From NCBI GenBank assembly GCA_045541475.1, contig JAZQJI010000040.1, positions 1 through 64,000 on the forward strand: DNA of 64,000 nt, given 5' to 3'. Position 1 is the stretch's first letter, and every line of letters starts with the position of its first letter. The notes beneath the pieces are model-generated. The model saw only the letters and a program-made list of their open reading frames with translations. It did no database searches and was not told the origin of the DNA. This DNA is from RGIG3077 sp045541475. GTDB lineage: Bacteria; Bacillota; Clostridia; Oscillospirales; Ruminococcaceae. A program made the translations under genes and the position numbers. Shown piece by piece: positions 48,948 through 57,631 of the stretch.

Positions 48948-49608
48948 TAAGGGAAAGCTTATAGTAATAGATGGTCTTGACGGGAGCGGAAAATCAACTC
49001 AGCTTGATTTATGCGTTGAATATTTTGAAAAAATGGGAAAGCAATGCAAAAAAATCAGCTTCCCCGATTATTCCAATCCTTCGTCTGCACTTGTCAAGAT
49101 GTATCTTGCGGGCGAATTTTCGGACAATGCCGATGATATCAACGCTTACGCCGCTTCAAGCTTTTATGCTGTTGACAGATACGCAAGCTTTAAGCAATTC
49201 TGGGAAAAGGATTATGCAGGCGGTGCATTTATACTTGCCGGCAGATACGTCAGTTCCAACGCAATACACCAGATGGTCAAGCTTGATAAATCATGTTGGG
49301 ATTCTTATCTTGACTGGCTTGGTGATTATGAATACGATAAATTAGGTTTGCCCGAGGCTGACGCTGTAATTTTTCTTGATATGCCGATAGAGGTATCACA
49401 AAAGCTGCTTACAAAGCGATATGACGGCGATGAAGGAAAAAAAGATATTCACGAATCTAATATAGAATACTTGAAAAAATGCCGTGAAAGCGCACTTTAT
49501 GCGGCAAAAAAGCTTGGTTGGAATGTGGTTGAATGTTCCGAAAACGGCAAGCCTTTGGCAAGAGAGGCAATTTTGGAAAGGGTTTTAAAAATTATCGGTG
49601 AAGTTTAA
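48937..49608 (+). CDS. tmk: thymidylate kinase
   Basis: Phosphorylates dTMP to dTDP. 223 residues: P-loop 'IDGLDGSGKSTQLDLC', the DR-type motif in 'AVDRYASFKQFW', 'LAGRYVSSNAIHQMVKL' and the lid region 'KRYDGDEGKKDIHE'. Slightly longer than the E. coli type and typical of Clostridia. Overlaps thyX at its start and shares one base with the next gene's ATG. Confidence 0.94.
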   Translation: MPNNKGKLIVIDGLDGSGKSTQLDLCVEYFEKMGKQCKKISFPDYSNPSSALVKMYLAGEFSDNADDINAYAASSFYAVDRYASFKQFWEKDYAGGAFILAGRYVSSNAIHQMVKLDKSCWDSYLDWLGDYEYDKLGLPEADAVIFLDMPIEVSQKLLTKRYDGDEGKKDIHESNIEYLKKCRESALYAAKKLGWNVVECSENGKPLAREAILERVLKIIGEV

Positions 49609-50492
49609 TGTTAGAGCTTTATCCAATTAATATTAAAGATGCGCAATGGGCAATGCCGCTATTGCGTCAAAGCGGCAACTTAGGGTGCGAATTTAACTTT
49701 GCAAATAATCTTGCGTGGAGCAGGACTTACAATGTGAATATTTGCCGTTATAAAGATTTTTACGTTGTAGGTGCAGGCAAGGGCGAGAATTTTCGATTTA
49801 TGTTCCCCGTAGGCACTGGCGATTATGCCGATGTTTTTGCGCAGATGAAAGCGTACAGCGATGCTAATGGCGTTCCCTTGCAGATATACGGTATAAGTAA
49901 TGATACTATGGGGCTTATTCGTGAGCATTTTGATGCTTTTGATATTATAGAGGACAGGGATTCGTTTGACTATATCTATAAATCATCGGATTTGATTGAC
50001 CTGAAAGGTAAAAAATATCATTCAAAGCGCAATCATTTAAAGCGCTTTTATGCCAATTTTGATGCGCAGTACTGCGATATGACCGAGCGTGATTTTGATG
50101 ATTGTATTGCGTTTGCGGCAAAAAGCTATAACGAAAATATGTCGTATGATGACGAATCGGCTGTGGGTGAACAGTTTGCTATACACACTTTTTTTGAAAA
50201 TTTTGACCGCCTTGAAATGAAAGGCGGGGTAATCCGCATTGGCGGACAAGTTTGTGCGTTTACCTTAGGCTCAAAAATCAGCGATAAAATATGCGATATA
50301 AACATCGAAAAGGCAGACAGAAATTTTGAAGGCAGTTACACTGCAATATGCAATGGCTTTGCACAAAGTGCCTGCTGTGAGTTTGAATATATAAACAGAG
50401 AGGAAGATTTGGGACTTGATGGCTTGAGAAAATCCAAGCTTTCGTATTATCCTGAGTTTTTGCTAAAAAAATACAGAATAATCCTGAAATAA
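49608..50492 (+). CDS. DUF2156 (lysyltransferase C-domain-like, GNAT fold) protein
   Basis: 294 residues matching the DUF2156 family: 'NFANNLAWSRTYNV', 'KKYHSKRNHLKRFYANF', 'GGVIRIGGQVCAFTLGSKI', 'DINIEKADRNFEGSY' and 'INREEDLGLDGLRKSKLSYYP'. The fold is the tandem-GNAT module of MprF/FemX-like aminoacyltransferases, without membrane segments. The acceptor is unknown. Start codon overlaps the tmk stop by one base. Confidence 0.88.
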   Translation: MLELYPINIKDAQWAMPLLRQSGNLGCEFNFANNLAWSRTYNVNICRYKDFYVVGAGKGENFRFMFPVGTGDYADVFAQMKAYSDANGVPLQIYGISNDTMGLIREHFDAFDIIEDRDSFDYIYKSSDLIDLKGKKYHSKRNHLKRFYANFDAQYCDMTERDFDDCIAFAAKSYNENMSYDDESAVGEQFAIHTFFENFDRLEMKGGVIRIGGQVCAFTLGSKISDKICDINIEKADRNFEGSYTAICNGFAQSACCEFEYINREEDLGLDGLRKSKLSYYPEFLLKKYRIILK

Positions 50493-50512
50493 CAGAAAAG
50501 AGGGCTTTTTTC

Positions 50513-51052
50513 ATGGTTTATGTTTACTTTGCAAATGGTTTTGAAGAAATTGAAGCGTTAACCCCCGTTGATATGCTGCGCAGAGCGGGCGTGCAGGTTA
50601 AAATGATAGGCGTTAATGGCACAAAAATTACGGGCGCACACGGCATTGCTGTTGAGTGTGAAATGCTTGCGGGCGATGAAATTTTTGATGATAATCTTGA
50701 AATGATAATTTTACCCGGCGGTATGCCTGGTACATTAAACCTTGAAAAGTGTGATGCCGTTAAATCTGCTGTTGATTTTTGCGTAAAAAATGATAGATAT
50801 ATTGCAGCAATCTGTGCCGCTCCCATGATTTTGGGCAACCTTGGCTTGCTTGATGGTAAAAGTGCGGTTTGTTATCCGGGATTTGAAAAATATTTAAAGG
50901 GCGCACAAATACCCGATTCTCGTGTTGAAATAAGTGGCAAAATCATAACCGCAGTAGGAATGGGCGCTGCGGCTGAATTCTCGCTTGCACTTGTGGAAAA
51001 GCTTGTATCAGCTGAAAAATCTGCCGAATTGAAGGAAGCAACACTGTGCTGA
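50513..51052 (+). CDS. DJ-1/PfpI family protein
   Basis: 179 residues of the DJ-1 family: Glu in 'ANGFEEIEALTPVDMLRRAG', 'IILPGGMPGTLNL' and the reactive Cys in 'AICAAPMILG'. DJ-1 proteins are linked to oxidative-stress protection and glyoxal-damage repair; the exact activity is debated. The C-terminal 'TAVGMGAAAEFSL' differs from the usual GPGTA.EF. Stop overlaps the next gene's GTG. Confidence 0.92.
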   Translation: MVYVYFANGFEEIEALTPVDMLRRAGVQVKMIGVNGTKITGAHGIAVECEMLAGDEIFDDNLEMIILPGGMPGTLNLEKCDAVKSAVDFCVKNDRYIAAICAAPMILGNLGLLDGKSAVCYPGFEKYLKGAQIPDSRVEISGKIITAVGMGAAAEFSLALVEKLVSAEKSAELKEATLC

Positions 51053-51615
51053 CAAAAAACGATTTTAGAAAGCATTTTAAAAAAATCCGACGCGAAATCG
51101 GAAAAGATATAAAAAGCAAACTTGATGAAAAAATCTGCAAAAATCTTGTTGATTTAAAAGCCTTTAAAGATTGCGATACGGTTTTGCTTTACGCCCCTTT
51201 GGGTGATGAAATTGATACGGATTATATATTTTTTGAGGCTGTAAAGCTTGGCAAAAGGGTAGCTTTTCCAAGATGTGAGGTTTTGACAAAGCAAATGGAT
51301 TTTTACTTTGTTGATGATTTGAGTCAACTGAAAATCGGCGCATATAATATTAAAGAACCTGATAACAGCGATATTTTTACTTTAAACAAAAAGGTGCTTT
51401 GCATTGTGCCGTGCTTATCATGTGATAAGAGCTTTACAAGGCTTGGCTATGGCGCAGGATATTATGACAGATATTTTGCAAAAAACCCTGATATTATAAA
51501 GACTGCGCTTTGCTATGAAGCGTGCATTACACAAAATCTTGTTTGTGATGAACATGATATAAAAATGGATTTTATTGTGACAGAAAACTCTATATACGGA
51601 GGCAATAATGAATAA
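51046..51615 (+). CDS. 5-formyltetrahydrofolate cyclo-ligase
   Basis: Converts 5-formyl-THF to methenyl-THF with ATP, returning folate to the one-carbon pool, which fits its neighbourhood with thyX. 189 residues: N-terminal 'KNDFRKHFKKIRREI', 'VLLYAPLGDEIDTDYI', 'VPCLSCDKSFTRLGYGAGYYDRYFA' (GYGxGYYDR ATP-binding motif) and 'DFIVTENSI'. GTG start overlapping the DJ-1 stop. Confidence 0.94.
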   Translation: MLTKNDFRKHFKKIRREIGKDIKSKLDEKICKNLVDLKAFKDCDTVLLYAPLGDEIDTDYIFFEAVKLGKRVAFPRCEVLTKQMDFYFVDDLSQLKIGAYNIKEPDNSDIFTLNKKVLCIVPCLSCDKSFTRLGYGAGYYDRYFAKNPDIIKTALCYEACITQNLVCDEHDIKMDFIVTENSIYGGNNE

Positions 51616-53104
51616 CCAACAAAACGAAAACAAAAAGGAAAAATTTGTAATTAATTTTGATTACGATGAGGGCAACAAGATAAACGCCGAAGCTGAAGCT
51701 AATACTGTAAATGAAGGTGTTGAGGATGATTCGGATATGAAAATTGTGCCCGATGTTGCACAAAAAGATGATAACACTGAAACAGAATCTGAAGAGTTTC
51801 TTCCCGGCCCTGATGATGCTTTGAGTATGTCGGATAATGAATATATTGATTCAGAGGACGAGTACGATAAGGATGAATACTTCGAAAACGAAGATGAGGA
51901 TGATGACGATGATGAGCTTATCCTTGATGAAGATGACGAAGAGGACGAGGAAGAGAAAAGGCGCATAAAAAAGGAAGAGCGCAAAAAGAAAAAAGCAAAG
52001 CGTGCCAAACGCAGAAAAGCTAAGAAAAAAGCAAGAAAATTAAGCGTTAATCTTGGCGTTTCGCTTGTGCTTACAACGCTTATTCTCGGCGTTTCCATTG
52101 TGCTTGCAATAGGTACCATTGTTATAGGCATGGACTTTGCGGGAATGAACAAAAGCTCGACCGAAAATAAATTTATCGTTCAAGAGGGCGACACCGCAAA
52201 GGAAATTTCGCAACGACTTGCTGACGAAGGATATATTTCGTTCCCGTGGGCGTTCAGAATAGTATCAAAGCTTTCCGGTGCAGATGCGCTTTACCAGGCG
52301 GGCGAGCATTACATCAGTGCAGACATGGCTTACGAAGGTATCATCAACACACTTACTGACTTCCCCTACGGTAATAACCCCGAGCTTGAAACGGTTAACG
52401 TAACCTTCCGTGAGGGCATTACTCTTGTTGATGCTGCAAATCTGCTTGAACGCAACGGCGTTTGCGATGCCGATGATTTTATTTACACATTCAATTCGCA
52501 GAATTTTGGATATGAATTTGAAGAAAGCATTACGTCTTCAAGCCTTAAATTCTATAAAAAGGAAGGCTATTTCTTCCCCGATACCTATACTTTCTATCTT
52601 GATGAAAGTCCGGAAATTGTCTGCACAAAGATTCTTGCCCGATTTGACGAGCTTTTTGTACCCGAATATTATGAAAGACTTGAAGAGCTTGACATGACTC
52701 TTGATGAATTGATAACGCTTGCATCAATTATTCAAGGCGAGGCAAACTCAATTGATTCCATGCAGAAATGTTCGTCGGTATTCCATAACCGTCTTAATAA
52801 TCCTACGGTCTTCCCGAAATTACAGTCCGACGCTACTTCAAACTATGTAGATAACGTAATTTTGGTAAATGCGCAGTATGCATCTGATACAATGTGCAAC
52901 GCTTACAATACCTACGAAGGTGCAGGCCTTACGCCCGGCGCAATCTGCAACCCCGGTATCGATGCTATCGAAGCGGCGCTTTATCCTGCCCAAACAAATT
53001 ATTATTACTTCTACACCGATGATATGGGCGTATTCCACTATGCTGAAACCTACGACCAGCATCTTAACAATATCAACCAATCAAGCTATGCTCCCGTTGA
53101 ATGA
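51608..53104 (+). CDS. mltG: endolytic murein transglycosylase MltG
   Basis: Cleaves nascent peptidoglycan strands, setting chain length. 498 residues: a cytoplasmic N-terminus with a strongly acidic stretch (about 65-118) followed by a Lys/Arg-rich stretch (about 119-143), one membrane helix (about 150-178), a LysM-like subdomain ('FIVQEGDTAKEISQRLADEGYI') and the YceG domain with catalytic Glu in 'LASIIQGEANSIDSM' and 'YNTYEGAGLTPGAICNPG'. The long charged N-terminus is unusual compared with enterobacterial MltG. Start overlaps the previous gene by 8 nt. Confidence 0.94.
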   Translation: MNNQQNENKKEKFVINFDYDEGNKINAEAEANTVNEGVEDDSDMKIVPDVAQKDDNTETESEEFLPGPDDALSMSDNEYIDSEDEYDKDEYFENEDEDDDDDELILDEDDEEDEEEKRRIKKEERKKKKAKRAKRRKAKKKARKLSVNLGVSLVLTTLILGVSIVLAIGTIVIGMDFAGMNKSSTENKFIVQEGDTAKEISQRLADEGYISFPWAFRIVSKLSGADALYQAGEHYISADMAYEGIINTLTDFPYGNNPELETVNVTFREGITLVDAANLLERNGVCDADDFIYTFNSQNFGYEFEESITSSSLKFYKKEGYFFPDTYTFYLDESPEIVCTKILARFDELFVPEYYERLEELDMTLDELITLASIIQGEANSIDSMQKCSSVFHNRLNNPTVFPKLQSDATSNYVDNVILVNAQYASDTMCNAYNTYEGAGLTPGAICNPGIDAIEAALYPAQTNYYYFYTDDMGVFHYAETYDQHLNNINQSSYAPVE

Positions 53105-53119
53105 TGAAAGGGTTTTGTT

Positions 53120-54355
53120 TTGATATCCAATAACAGAAATTTAGAAGTTCTTGCCCCTGCGGGCGATTTTGAAAGGCTTTACAGCGCCATTGATTTTGGT
53201 GCAGATGCCGTATATTTAGGTTCCAAGATGTTTTCAATGCGTACAGCTCCTTCAAACTTTGATTTTGACGAGCTTAAGTCCGCTGTTGAATATTCGCACG
53301 CAAAAGGTGTAAAGGTATATCTTACCTGCAACACTTTGCCGAATAATCGTGAGATGGATTTGCTGCCTACCTTTATAAAAAATGCGTATCAGTGCGGAAT
53401 TGATGCAATAATCGTTTCAGATTTAGGCACATTAAGTCTTGTTAAAAAGCACGCACCTGAGTTGGAAGTGCATATATCAACACAGGCGGGTATAGTGAAT
53501 TACGTAACCGCAAATTGCCTTTATGATATGGGCGCAAAGCGTGTTGTTCTTGCAAGAGAATTGAGCCTTGACGATATTGCAACAATAAGGGCTAAAACCC
53601 CTAAGGACCTTGAAATAGAAACTTTTGTGCATGGCGCAATGTGCGTTTCGTTTTCGGGACGTTGCCTGCTTTCAAGCTATCTTGTGGATAGAAATGCCAA
53701 TAGGGGAGAGTGCGCTCAGCCGTGCCGTTGGGGATATCACCTTATGGAAGAAAAGCGCACCGATGAGTTTTACCCGATTTTTGAGGACGAAAAGGGTACC
53801 TACATACTCAACGCCAAGGACTTGTGCATGATTGATTTTATCGAAAAATTGCATGAAGCGGGCGTTTCTTCGCTCAAAATCGAAGGCAGAGCAAAATCTG
53901 CGTATTATGTATCGGTAATAACAAACGCTTACCGCATGGCTGTGGATCATTACTTTGAAAACCCCAATGAACCGCTGCCTAAATGGATTTCCGACGAGGT
54001 TTACAAGGTAAGTCATCGCAAATACTGCACGGGATTTTTCTTTGGTCACCCCAAGGATTGCCAGTATTACGAAAACGGCGGGTATATCCGCAATTACGAT
54101 GTTGTGGGCGTTGTGCGTGAATGCAAAGACGGCTTTGTTCACTGTGTACAGCGCAACAAATTCTGCAAAGGCGATACTGTTGAGATTTTATCACCCAAGG
54201 CAAAGCCTTTTGAAATCAAGGTTGATGAAATCTTTGACGAAAACGGTGTAAGCGTTGAGTCTACCAACCATGCAGAAATGAAATTTTCGTTTGCGTGTGA
54301 TAAAGAGTTTGCTCCCAATTCAATTGTGCGCATTTGCAAAAACGGCGGTAATTAA
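53120..54355 (+). CDS. peptidase U32 family protein
   Basis: 411 residues: N-terminal 'LEVLAPAGDFERLYSAIDFGADAVYLG', 'DLGTLSLVKKHAPELEVHIS' and the Cys-rich U32 signature 'ETFVHGAMCVSFSGRCLLSS...GECAQPCRW' (residues about 170-210), then a C-terminal beta domain. Despite the name, studied U32 proteins act in RNA hydroxylation (RlhA, TrhP type) or collagen breakdown; the 411-residue two-domain form here is closer to the RNA-modifying group. TTG start after GAAAGGG. Confidence 0.9.
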   Translation: MISNNRNLEVLAPAGDFERLYSAIDFGADAVYLGSKMFSMRTAPSNFDFDELKSAVEYSHAKGVKVYLTCNTLPNNREMDLLPTFIKNAYQCGIDAIIVSDLGTLSLVKKHAPELEVHISTQAGIVNYVTANCLYDMGAKRVVLARELSLDDIATIRAKTPKDLEIETFVHGAMCVSFSGRCLLSSYLVDRNANRGECAQPCRWGYHLMEEKRTDEFYPIFEDEKGTYILNAKDLCMIDFIEKLHEAGVSSLKIEGRAKSAYYVSVITNAYRMAVDHYFENPNEPLPKWISDEVYKVSHRKYCTGFFFGHPKDCQYYENGGYIRNYDVVGVVRECKDGFVHCVQRNKFCKGDTVEILSPKAKPFEIKVDEIFDENGVSVESTNHAEMKFSFACDKEFAPNSIVRICKNGGN

Positions 54356-54358
54356 GAT

Positions 54359-55165
54359 ATGAGCGTGCTTATTTGTCCCGTTTGTAAGGGAACTTTGAAA
54401 ATCGGAGAAAAATCATGTGTATGCTCAAATAATCATTGCTATGATATAGCCAAAAAGGGATATATCAACCTTTTGATGTCGCAGAAATCATCAAAAAAGC
54501 GTCACGGTGATGATAAGCTGATGATTAACGCCCGCACGGATTTTTTAAACAAGGGATACTACAACACGCTTTTGCAGGGTGTTGTGGATATGGCTCAAAA
54601 GCATTACAAATACGGTGTTTTTCTTGATTTGGGCTGCGGTGATTGCTTTTACACCAAAAGGATAAAGGCTGCCGTTAATCCGCACTGCAGCATCGGTCTT
54701 GATATTTCCAAAAATGCACTTGAGTGCTGCGCCGATGTAAAGGATATAACCAAAATTGTGGCAAGCATATCAAAAATCCCCGTGGGTGATGATACCTGCG
54801 GACTTGTGACGAATATCTTTGCGCCGATATCAAGCGCAGAGGCTGCAAGGGTTTTGCACAAAAACGGCGTGCTAATAAGAGCTGTACCGTTGGAAAAACA
54901 TTTGTTTTCGCTTAAAGCGGCAGTTTACGAAAAGCCTTATGAAAATGCAACCGATGATGTGCATCTTGATGGCTTTGAATTGATTGATAAGCTTGAAATT
55001 AAGCAAAATATCAATATTGATAATAATGATGATATCATAAAGCTGTTTATGATGACACCGTATTATTACAAAACATCAAGGGCGGATTTTGAAAGGCTTT
55101 ATGCCTTAAATTCGCTGAATACTGAGCTTGAAGTGAATATTTTAGTATATAAGCCCAATAAATAG
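54359..55165 (+). CDS. 23S rRNA guanine methyltransferase, RlmA family
   Basis: 268 residues. An N-terminal zinc ribbon (CPVC...CVCSNNHCYD), the family motif 'KKRHGDDKLMINARTDFLNKGYY', and a class I SAM domain ('VFLDLGCGDCFYTKRI', 'IGLDISKNALECC', 'IFAPISSAEAARVLHKNG'). RlmA(I)/(II) methylate G745 or G748 of 23S rRNA; the latter affects tylosin sensitivity. Which position is used cannot be told. Starts 3 nt after the U32 gene. Confidence 0.9.
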   Translation: MSVLICPVCKGTLKIGEKSCVCSNNHCYDIAKKGYINLLMSQKSSKKRHGDDKLMINARTDFLNKGYYNTLLQGVVDMAQKHYKYGVFLDLGCGDCFYTKRIKAAVNPHCSIGLDISKNALECCADVKDITKIVASISKIPVGDDTCGLVTNIFAPISSAEAARVLHKNGVLIRAVPLEKHLFSLKAAVYEKPYENATDDVHLDGFELIDKLEIKQNINIDNNDDIIKLFMMTPYYYKTSRADFERLYALNSLNTELEVNILVYKPNK

Positions 55166-55202
55166 ATTTGCTGTATTGCAATAAATAAAGGGGTGTACAG
55201 TT

Positions 55203-56225
55203 TTGGCATTTGTTTCCATGATATTCGGATTTATTCTCTTAGCCTGTATCGTTCTTGTCCTTATGCTTATAGTTGGTGTGATTCTGCTTATCATTGGGCT
55301 GATAAACCGAAAAAAAGAAAAATTTGCAGGTAAAAAGTCACCTGTTGTGTGTATAGTATCGGGTATTCTTCTGATTATTCCGTCGGTCATAATAACCTTG
55401 TCTGCTGTGGCAAGCTTTGTGATATCCGTTGCATCAAAAAATGGTTATGACAATATCGCTGATGAGTGGAGAAATGAATGGGTTACAGATCAAAAAGCTG
55501 CCGACGAGGCAATCAAAGCGCTGCTTGGTTATGCTGATGACGGCAATCAAGCAGCATTTGCAGAACTCTTTACACCGAATTTGCAAAACACAGATAGCTT
55601 TGAAAACCAAATAGATGAGTTTTTTGAGGTGTATCCCACAGGCTTGTCGCTTTGCGAGCTTGAAGGCGGTCTTGTTTCAAGCTCTGCTTCGTATGATTAC
55701 GGTGAACGCGAACGAACCGGCTCGACAGATTATACATGTTATCTTGATGGCGAATGGTATACTATCACTCTTGGGTTTTGCCACGATAACACATCTTCGC
55801 CCGATGATGTTGGCATTACTTTTTTCTGTATAGAAAATCTAGAAGCTGATGCTTCGGATATTGAATATAGTTCTGATACATGTCTTGCCTGTTCGCTTTT
55901 TGATGAAAGTCAGGTTACTGCAAGGCTTATACATAATAACGGTTTTGTGTTTAATGACAGCTTTGATCGTGAAATAACACAAGAGCAGATGAGCGAATAT
56001 CTTTCAAGCTACGACAATTTGCGTGAGCTTGCCGAGATAATCGGCATGCCTAATGTGGCTATAAAATATGATAATTGTACCGGGTATGATTATTATTACG
56101 AGCTTTGTTCGGAAAATGGAGAGCCGAGATATGCATATATATGCACAAGCAACCAAATGGGCAGAGTTTTGTATGCCTATGTTTGTTCAGATACCGAGGC
56201 TTTTTATGACGAGGAGCTTGTTTGA
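55203..56225 (+). CDS. hypothetical membrane-anchored protein
   Basis: 340 residues. Two membrane helices at about 5-38 and 51-78, the rest outside: a DUF5104-like region ('DEAIKALLGYADDGNQAAFAELF', 'SFENQIDEFFEVYP', 'YTCYLDGEWYTITLGFC') and a C-terminal part 'LREIAEIIGMPNVAIKYDNC'-like. Function unknown. The TTG start at 55203 has AAGGGGTG 7 nt upstream. Last gene of the run from thyX. Confidence 0.72.
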   Translation: MAFVSMIFGFILLACIVLVLMLIVGVILLIIGLINRKKEKFAGKKSPVVCIVSGILLIIPSVIITLSAVASFVISVASKNGYDNIADEWRNEWVTDQKAADEAIKALLGYADDGNQAAFAELFTPNLQNTDSFENQIDEFFEVYPTGLSLCELEGGLVSSSASYDYGERERTGSTDYTCYLDGEWYTITLGFCHDNTSSPDDVGITFFCIENLEADASDIEYSSDTCLACSLFDESQVTARLIHNNGFVFNDSFDREITQEQMSEYLSSYDNLRELAEIIGMPNVAIKYDNCTGYDYYYELCSENGEPRYAYICTSNQMGRVLYAYVCSDTEAFYDEELV

Positions 56226-56255
56226 CAAAAAAGCAATATACAATATAACAAAAAT

Positions 56256-56290
56256 AACCGCATTAGCATAAAAAGCTAATGCGGTTTTGT
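56256..56290. terminator. bidirectional terminator
   Basis: AACCGCATTAGC / GCTAATGCGGTT, 12 perfect pairs, TTGTTG after it on plus and ATTTTTGTT on minus. Between convergent genes. Confidence 0.88.
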
Positions 56291-56294
56291 TGTG

Positions 56295-56978
56295 TCAGCC
56301 TAAATCGGCTAAATCAACCCAGCCGGTAACAAATCTGCCTACGGGTGTTCTGCCGACAAAATGTTTGTTGCAGGTAATTCTGATGCGGTTGTTAAAAACT
56401 CTGCCGTCATAGACGAAAAACTCTCCGCTTTTGGTTTTTGTGTAAGTGTTTGCCGTTGATGATATGTAAAGCGGCACATTTTTAAGCGTGATTTGTTCGC
56501 CTTTTTTATATTCGTGCGTTTTGGCTGTGTTGATTTTGGGTTTTGATGCAGTTTGGTTATTTGTGCTTTTCTCATAAATACCGCAGGCATTTTTCAGCGA
56601 GCAGATTTTCTGCGGATTTATTCTTGAAGAAGCCTTTTTTTCTGTGCGTGCTTCAAGGTGCAGATGCGCACCGTATGAATTGCCCGTATTGCCCATTATA
56701 CCAATAATATCACCACAGTTGATAGCTTGCCCCTTTTCAACGCGTATTTGTTCCAAATGCGCATAATATACATATATGCCATCATCACCGATAATACGCA
56801 CCATATTACCGTAGCTTTGTGAGCCTGTTCTGGTTTTGCCATCCCAGTATTGCACAAGGTCAACCTTGCCTTTGGTTACTGCAAAAACAGTTTTGCAATC
56901 ATCGCCCACGACGTCAATACCGCCGTGTTTTTTAGAAAAAATCTGCGTAACACGGTTTTTTCCTTTAAATGGCAGCAT
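56295..56978 (-). CDS. M23-family peptidoglycan endopeptidase, phage-type endolysin
   Basis: 227 residues with no signal peptide. The LytM domain (about 1-125) has the zinc ligands 'HGGIDV' and 'HLHLEAR'; a linker and an SH3-like wall-binding region (about 155-227, ending 'GRFVTGWVDLADLG') follow. Lack of a signal peptide plus the holin-like genes upstream identify it as the endolysin of a lysis cassette rather than a housekeeping hydrolase. 3-nt gap after the holin. Confidence 0.85.
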   Translation of the reverse strand: MLPFKGKNRVTQIFSKKHGGIDVVGDDCKTVFAVTKGKVDLVQYWDGKTRTGSQSYGNMVRIIGDDGIYVYYAHLEQIRVEKGQAINCGDIIGIMGNTGNSYGAHLHLEARTEKKASSRINPQKICSLKNACGIYEKSTNNQTASKPKINTAKTHEYKKGEQITLKNVPLYISSTANTYTKTKSGEFFVYDGRVFNNRIRITCNKHFVGRTPVGRFVTGWVDLADLG

Positions 56979-56981
56979 ATT

Positions 56982-57197
56982 TTACACCTCCCGATTAATG
57001 TTCATCACAGCGCATATACCTGCGGCAATTGCTGCGGTAAGCGCACCCTTGACTATGGTTGTTTCTGCGTCGGCACTTGCATATTCGGCATTGCACAGCG
57101 TTGATAAAAGTACGGCGGCAAACGCCTGAAAAAACGTCTTTGCAGTGCGGTTTGCGCAATCTTTTTGATTTAATAAAAATTTACGAAACTTGTCCAT
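56982..57197 (-). CDS. phage-type holin
   Basis: 71 residues with two hydrophobic segments (about 23-40 and 48-66) and charged ends, the layout of small phage holins that open the membrane for endolysin. The ATG at 57197 follows AGGAG by 8 nt; the first 17 nt overlap the XhlA-like gene. Family match is by size, topology and position. Confidence 0.75.
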   Translation of the reverse strand: MDKFRKFLLNQKDCANRTAKTFFQAFAAVLLSTLCNAEYASADAETTIVKGALTAAIAAGICAVMNINREV

Positions 57198-57414
57198 CGT
57201 GTTCACTCCTGATATGATTTAGCTTTCGCTCAAGCGTGTCTATTCTCATTTGCAAAAGCGGTATTTTTTCGGCAAAGCTGTTGTGCTTGTCAACCTTTTT
57301 TTCAAGCTGCTCCAATCTGTAATTTGTCAGCTTTGCAGAAATCATAACGCCGCTTAAGCTGCCGAAAACCGTGCCGAGCATGCTGATAATCGCAACAATA
57401 GCACTTTGCTCCAT
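57181..57414 (-). CDS. XhlA/BhlA-like holin accessory protein
   Basis: 77 residues: an N-terminal membrane helix (about 5-27) followed by a coiled-coil-like charged helix ('LEQLEKKVDKHNSFAEK', 'LLQMRIDTLERKL'). The order is the reverse of classical XhlA (coil then helix) but close to the small holin-associated proteins upstream of Firmicutes endolysins. AGGAG before the ATG. First gene of the cassette. Confidence 0.65.
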   Translation of the reverse strand: MEQSAIVAIISMLGTVFGSLSGVMISAKLTNYRLEQLEKKVDKHNSFAEKIPLLQMRIDTLERKLNHIRSEHDGQVS

Positions 57415-57500
57415 CTCGTTCTCTCCTTTTCAATTTTTCTGATAAAAGCACAATTCCCCAATATTATGCCTTTTCATAAATAGTGAAAAAAAGGCAAAAA

Positions 57501-57520
57501 GTTGCATTAATATATGCAAC
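57501..57520. promoter_or_regulatory. possible operator palindrome
   Basis: GTTGCAT-TAATAT-ATGCAAC, 7-bp perfect arms, centred 97 bp upstream of the lysis cassette. Confidence 0.45.
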
Positions 57521-57534
57521 TAAGAATAAAAAAA

Positions 57535-57576
57535 ATAATTGTCAACCACAAAATCTTGTTTTTGGTTGACAATTAT
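57535..57576. promoter_or_regulatory. inverted repeat with back-to-back -35 boxes
   Basis: ATAATTGTCAACCA (57535-57548) and TGGTTGACAATTAT (57563-57576) are exact reverse complements. Each arm contains TTGACA reading outward. The plus-strand one (57566-57571) pairs with TATACT (57590-57595, 18-bp spacing) for the cupin gene; the minus-strand one points at the lysis cassette but its -10 is weak. The symmetric layout suggests coordinate control of both sides. Confidence 0.65.
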
Positions 57577-57631
57577 CTTTGCAGTATGATATACTGACTT
57601 TAAGGTTTTTGTATACTGATGGAGAAAAATT

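Noticed and set aside
56295..57414. Complete prophage
   Set aside because: Only lysis genes are present; no capsid, tail, integrase or att-like repeats in the flanks.
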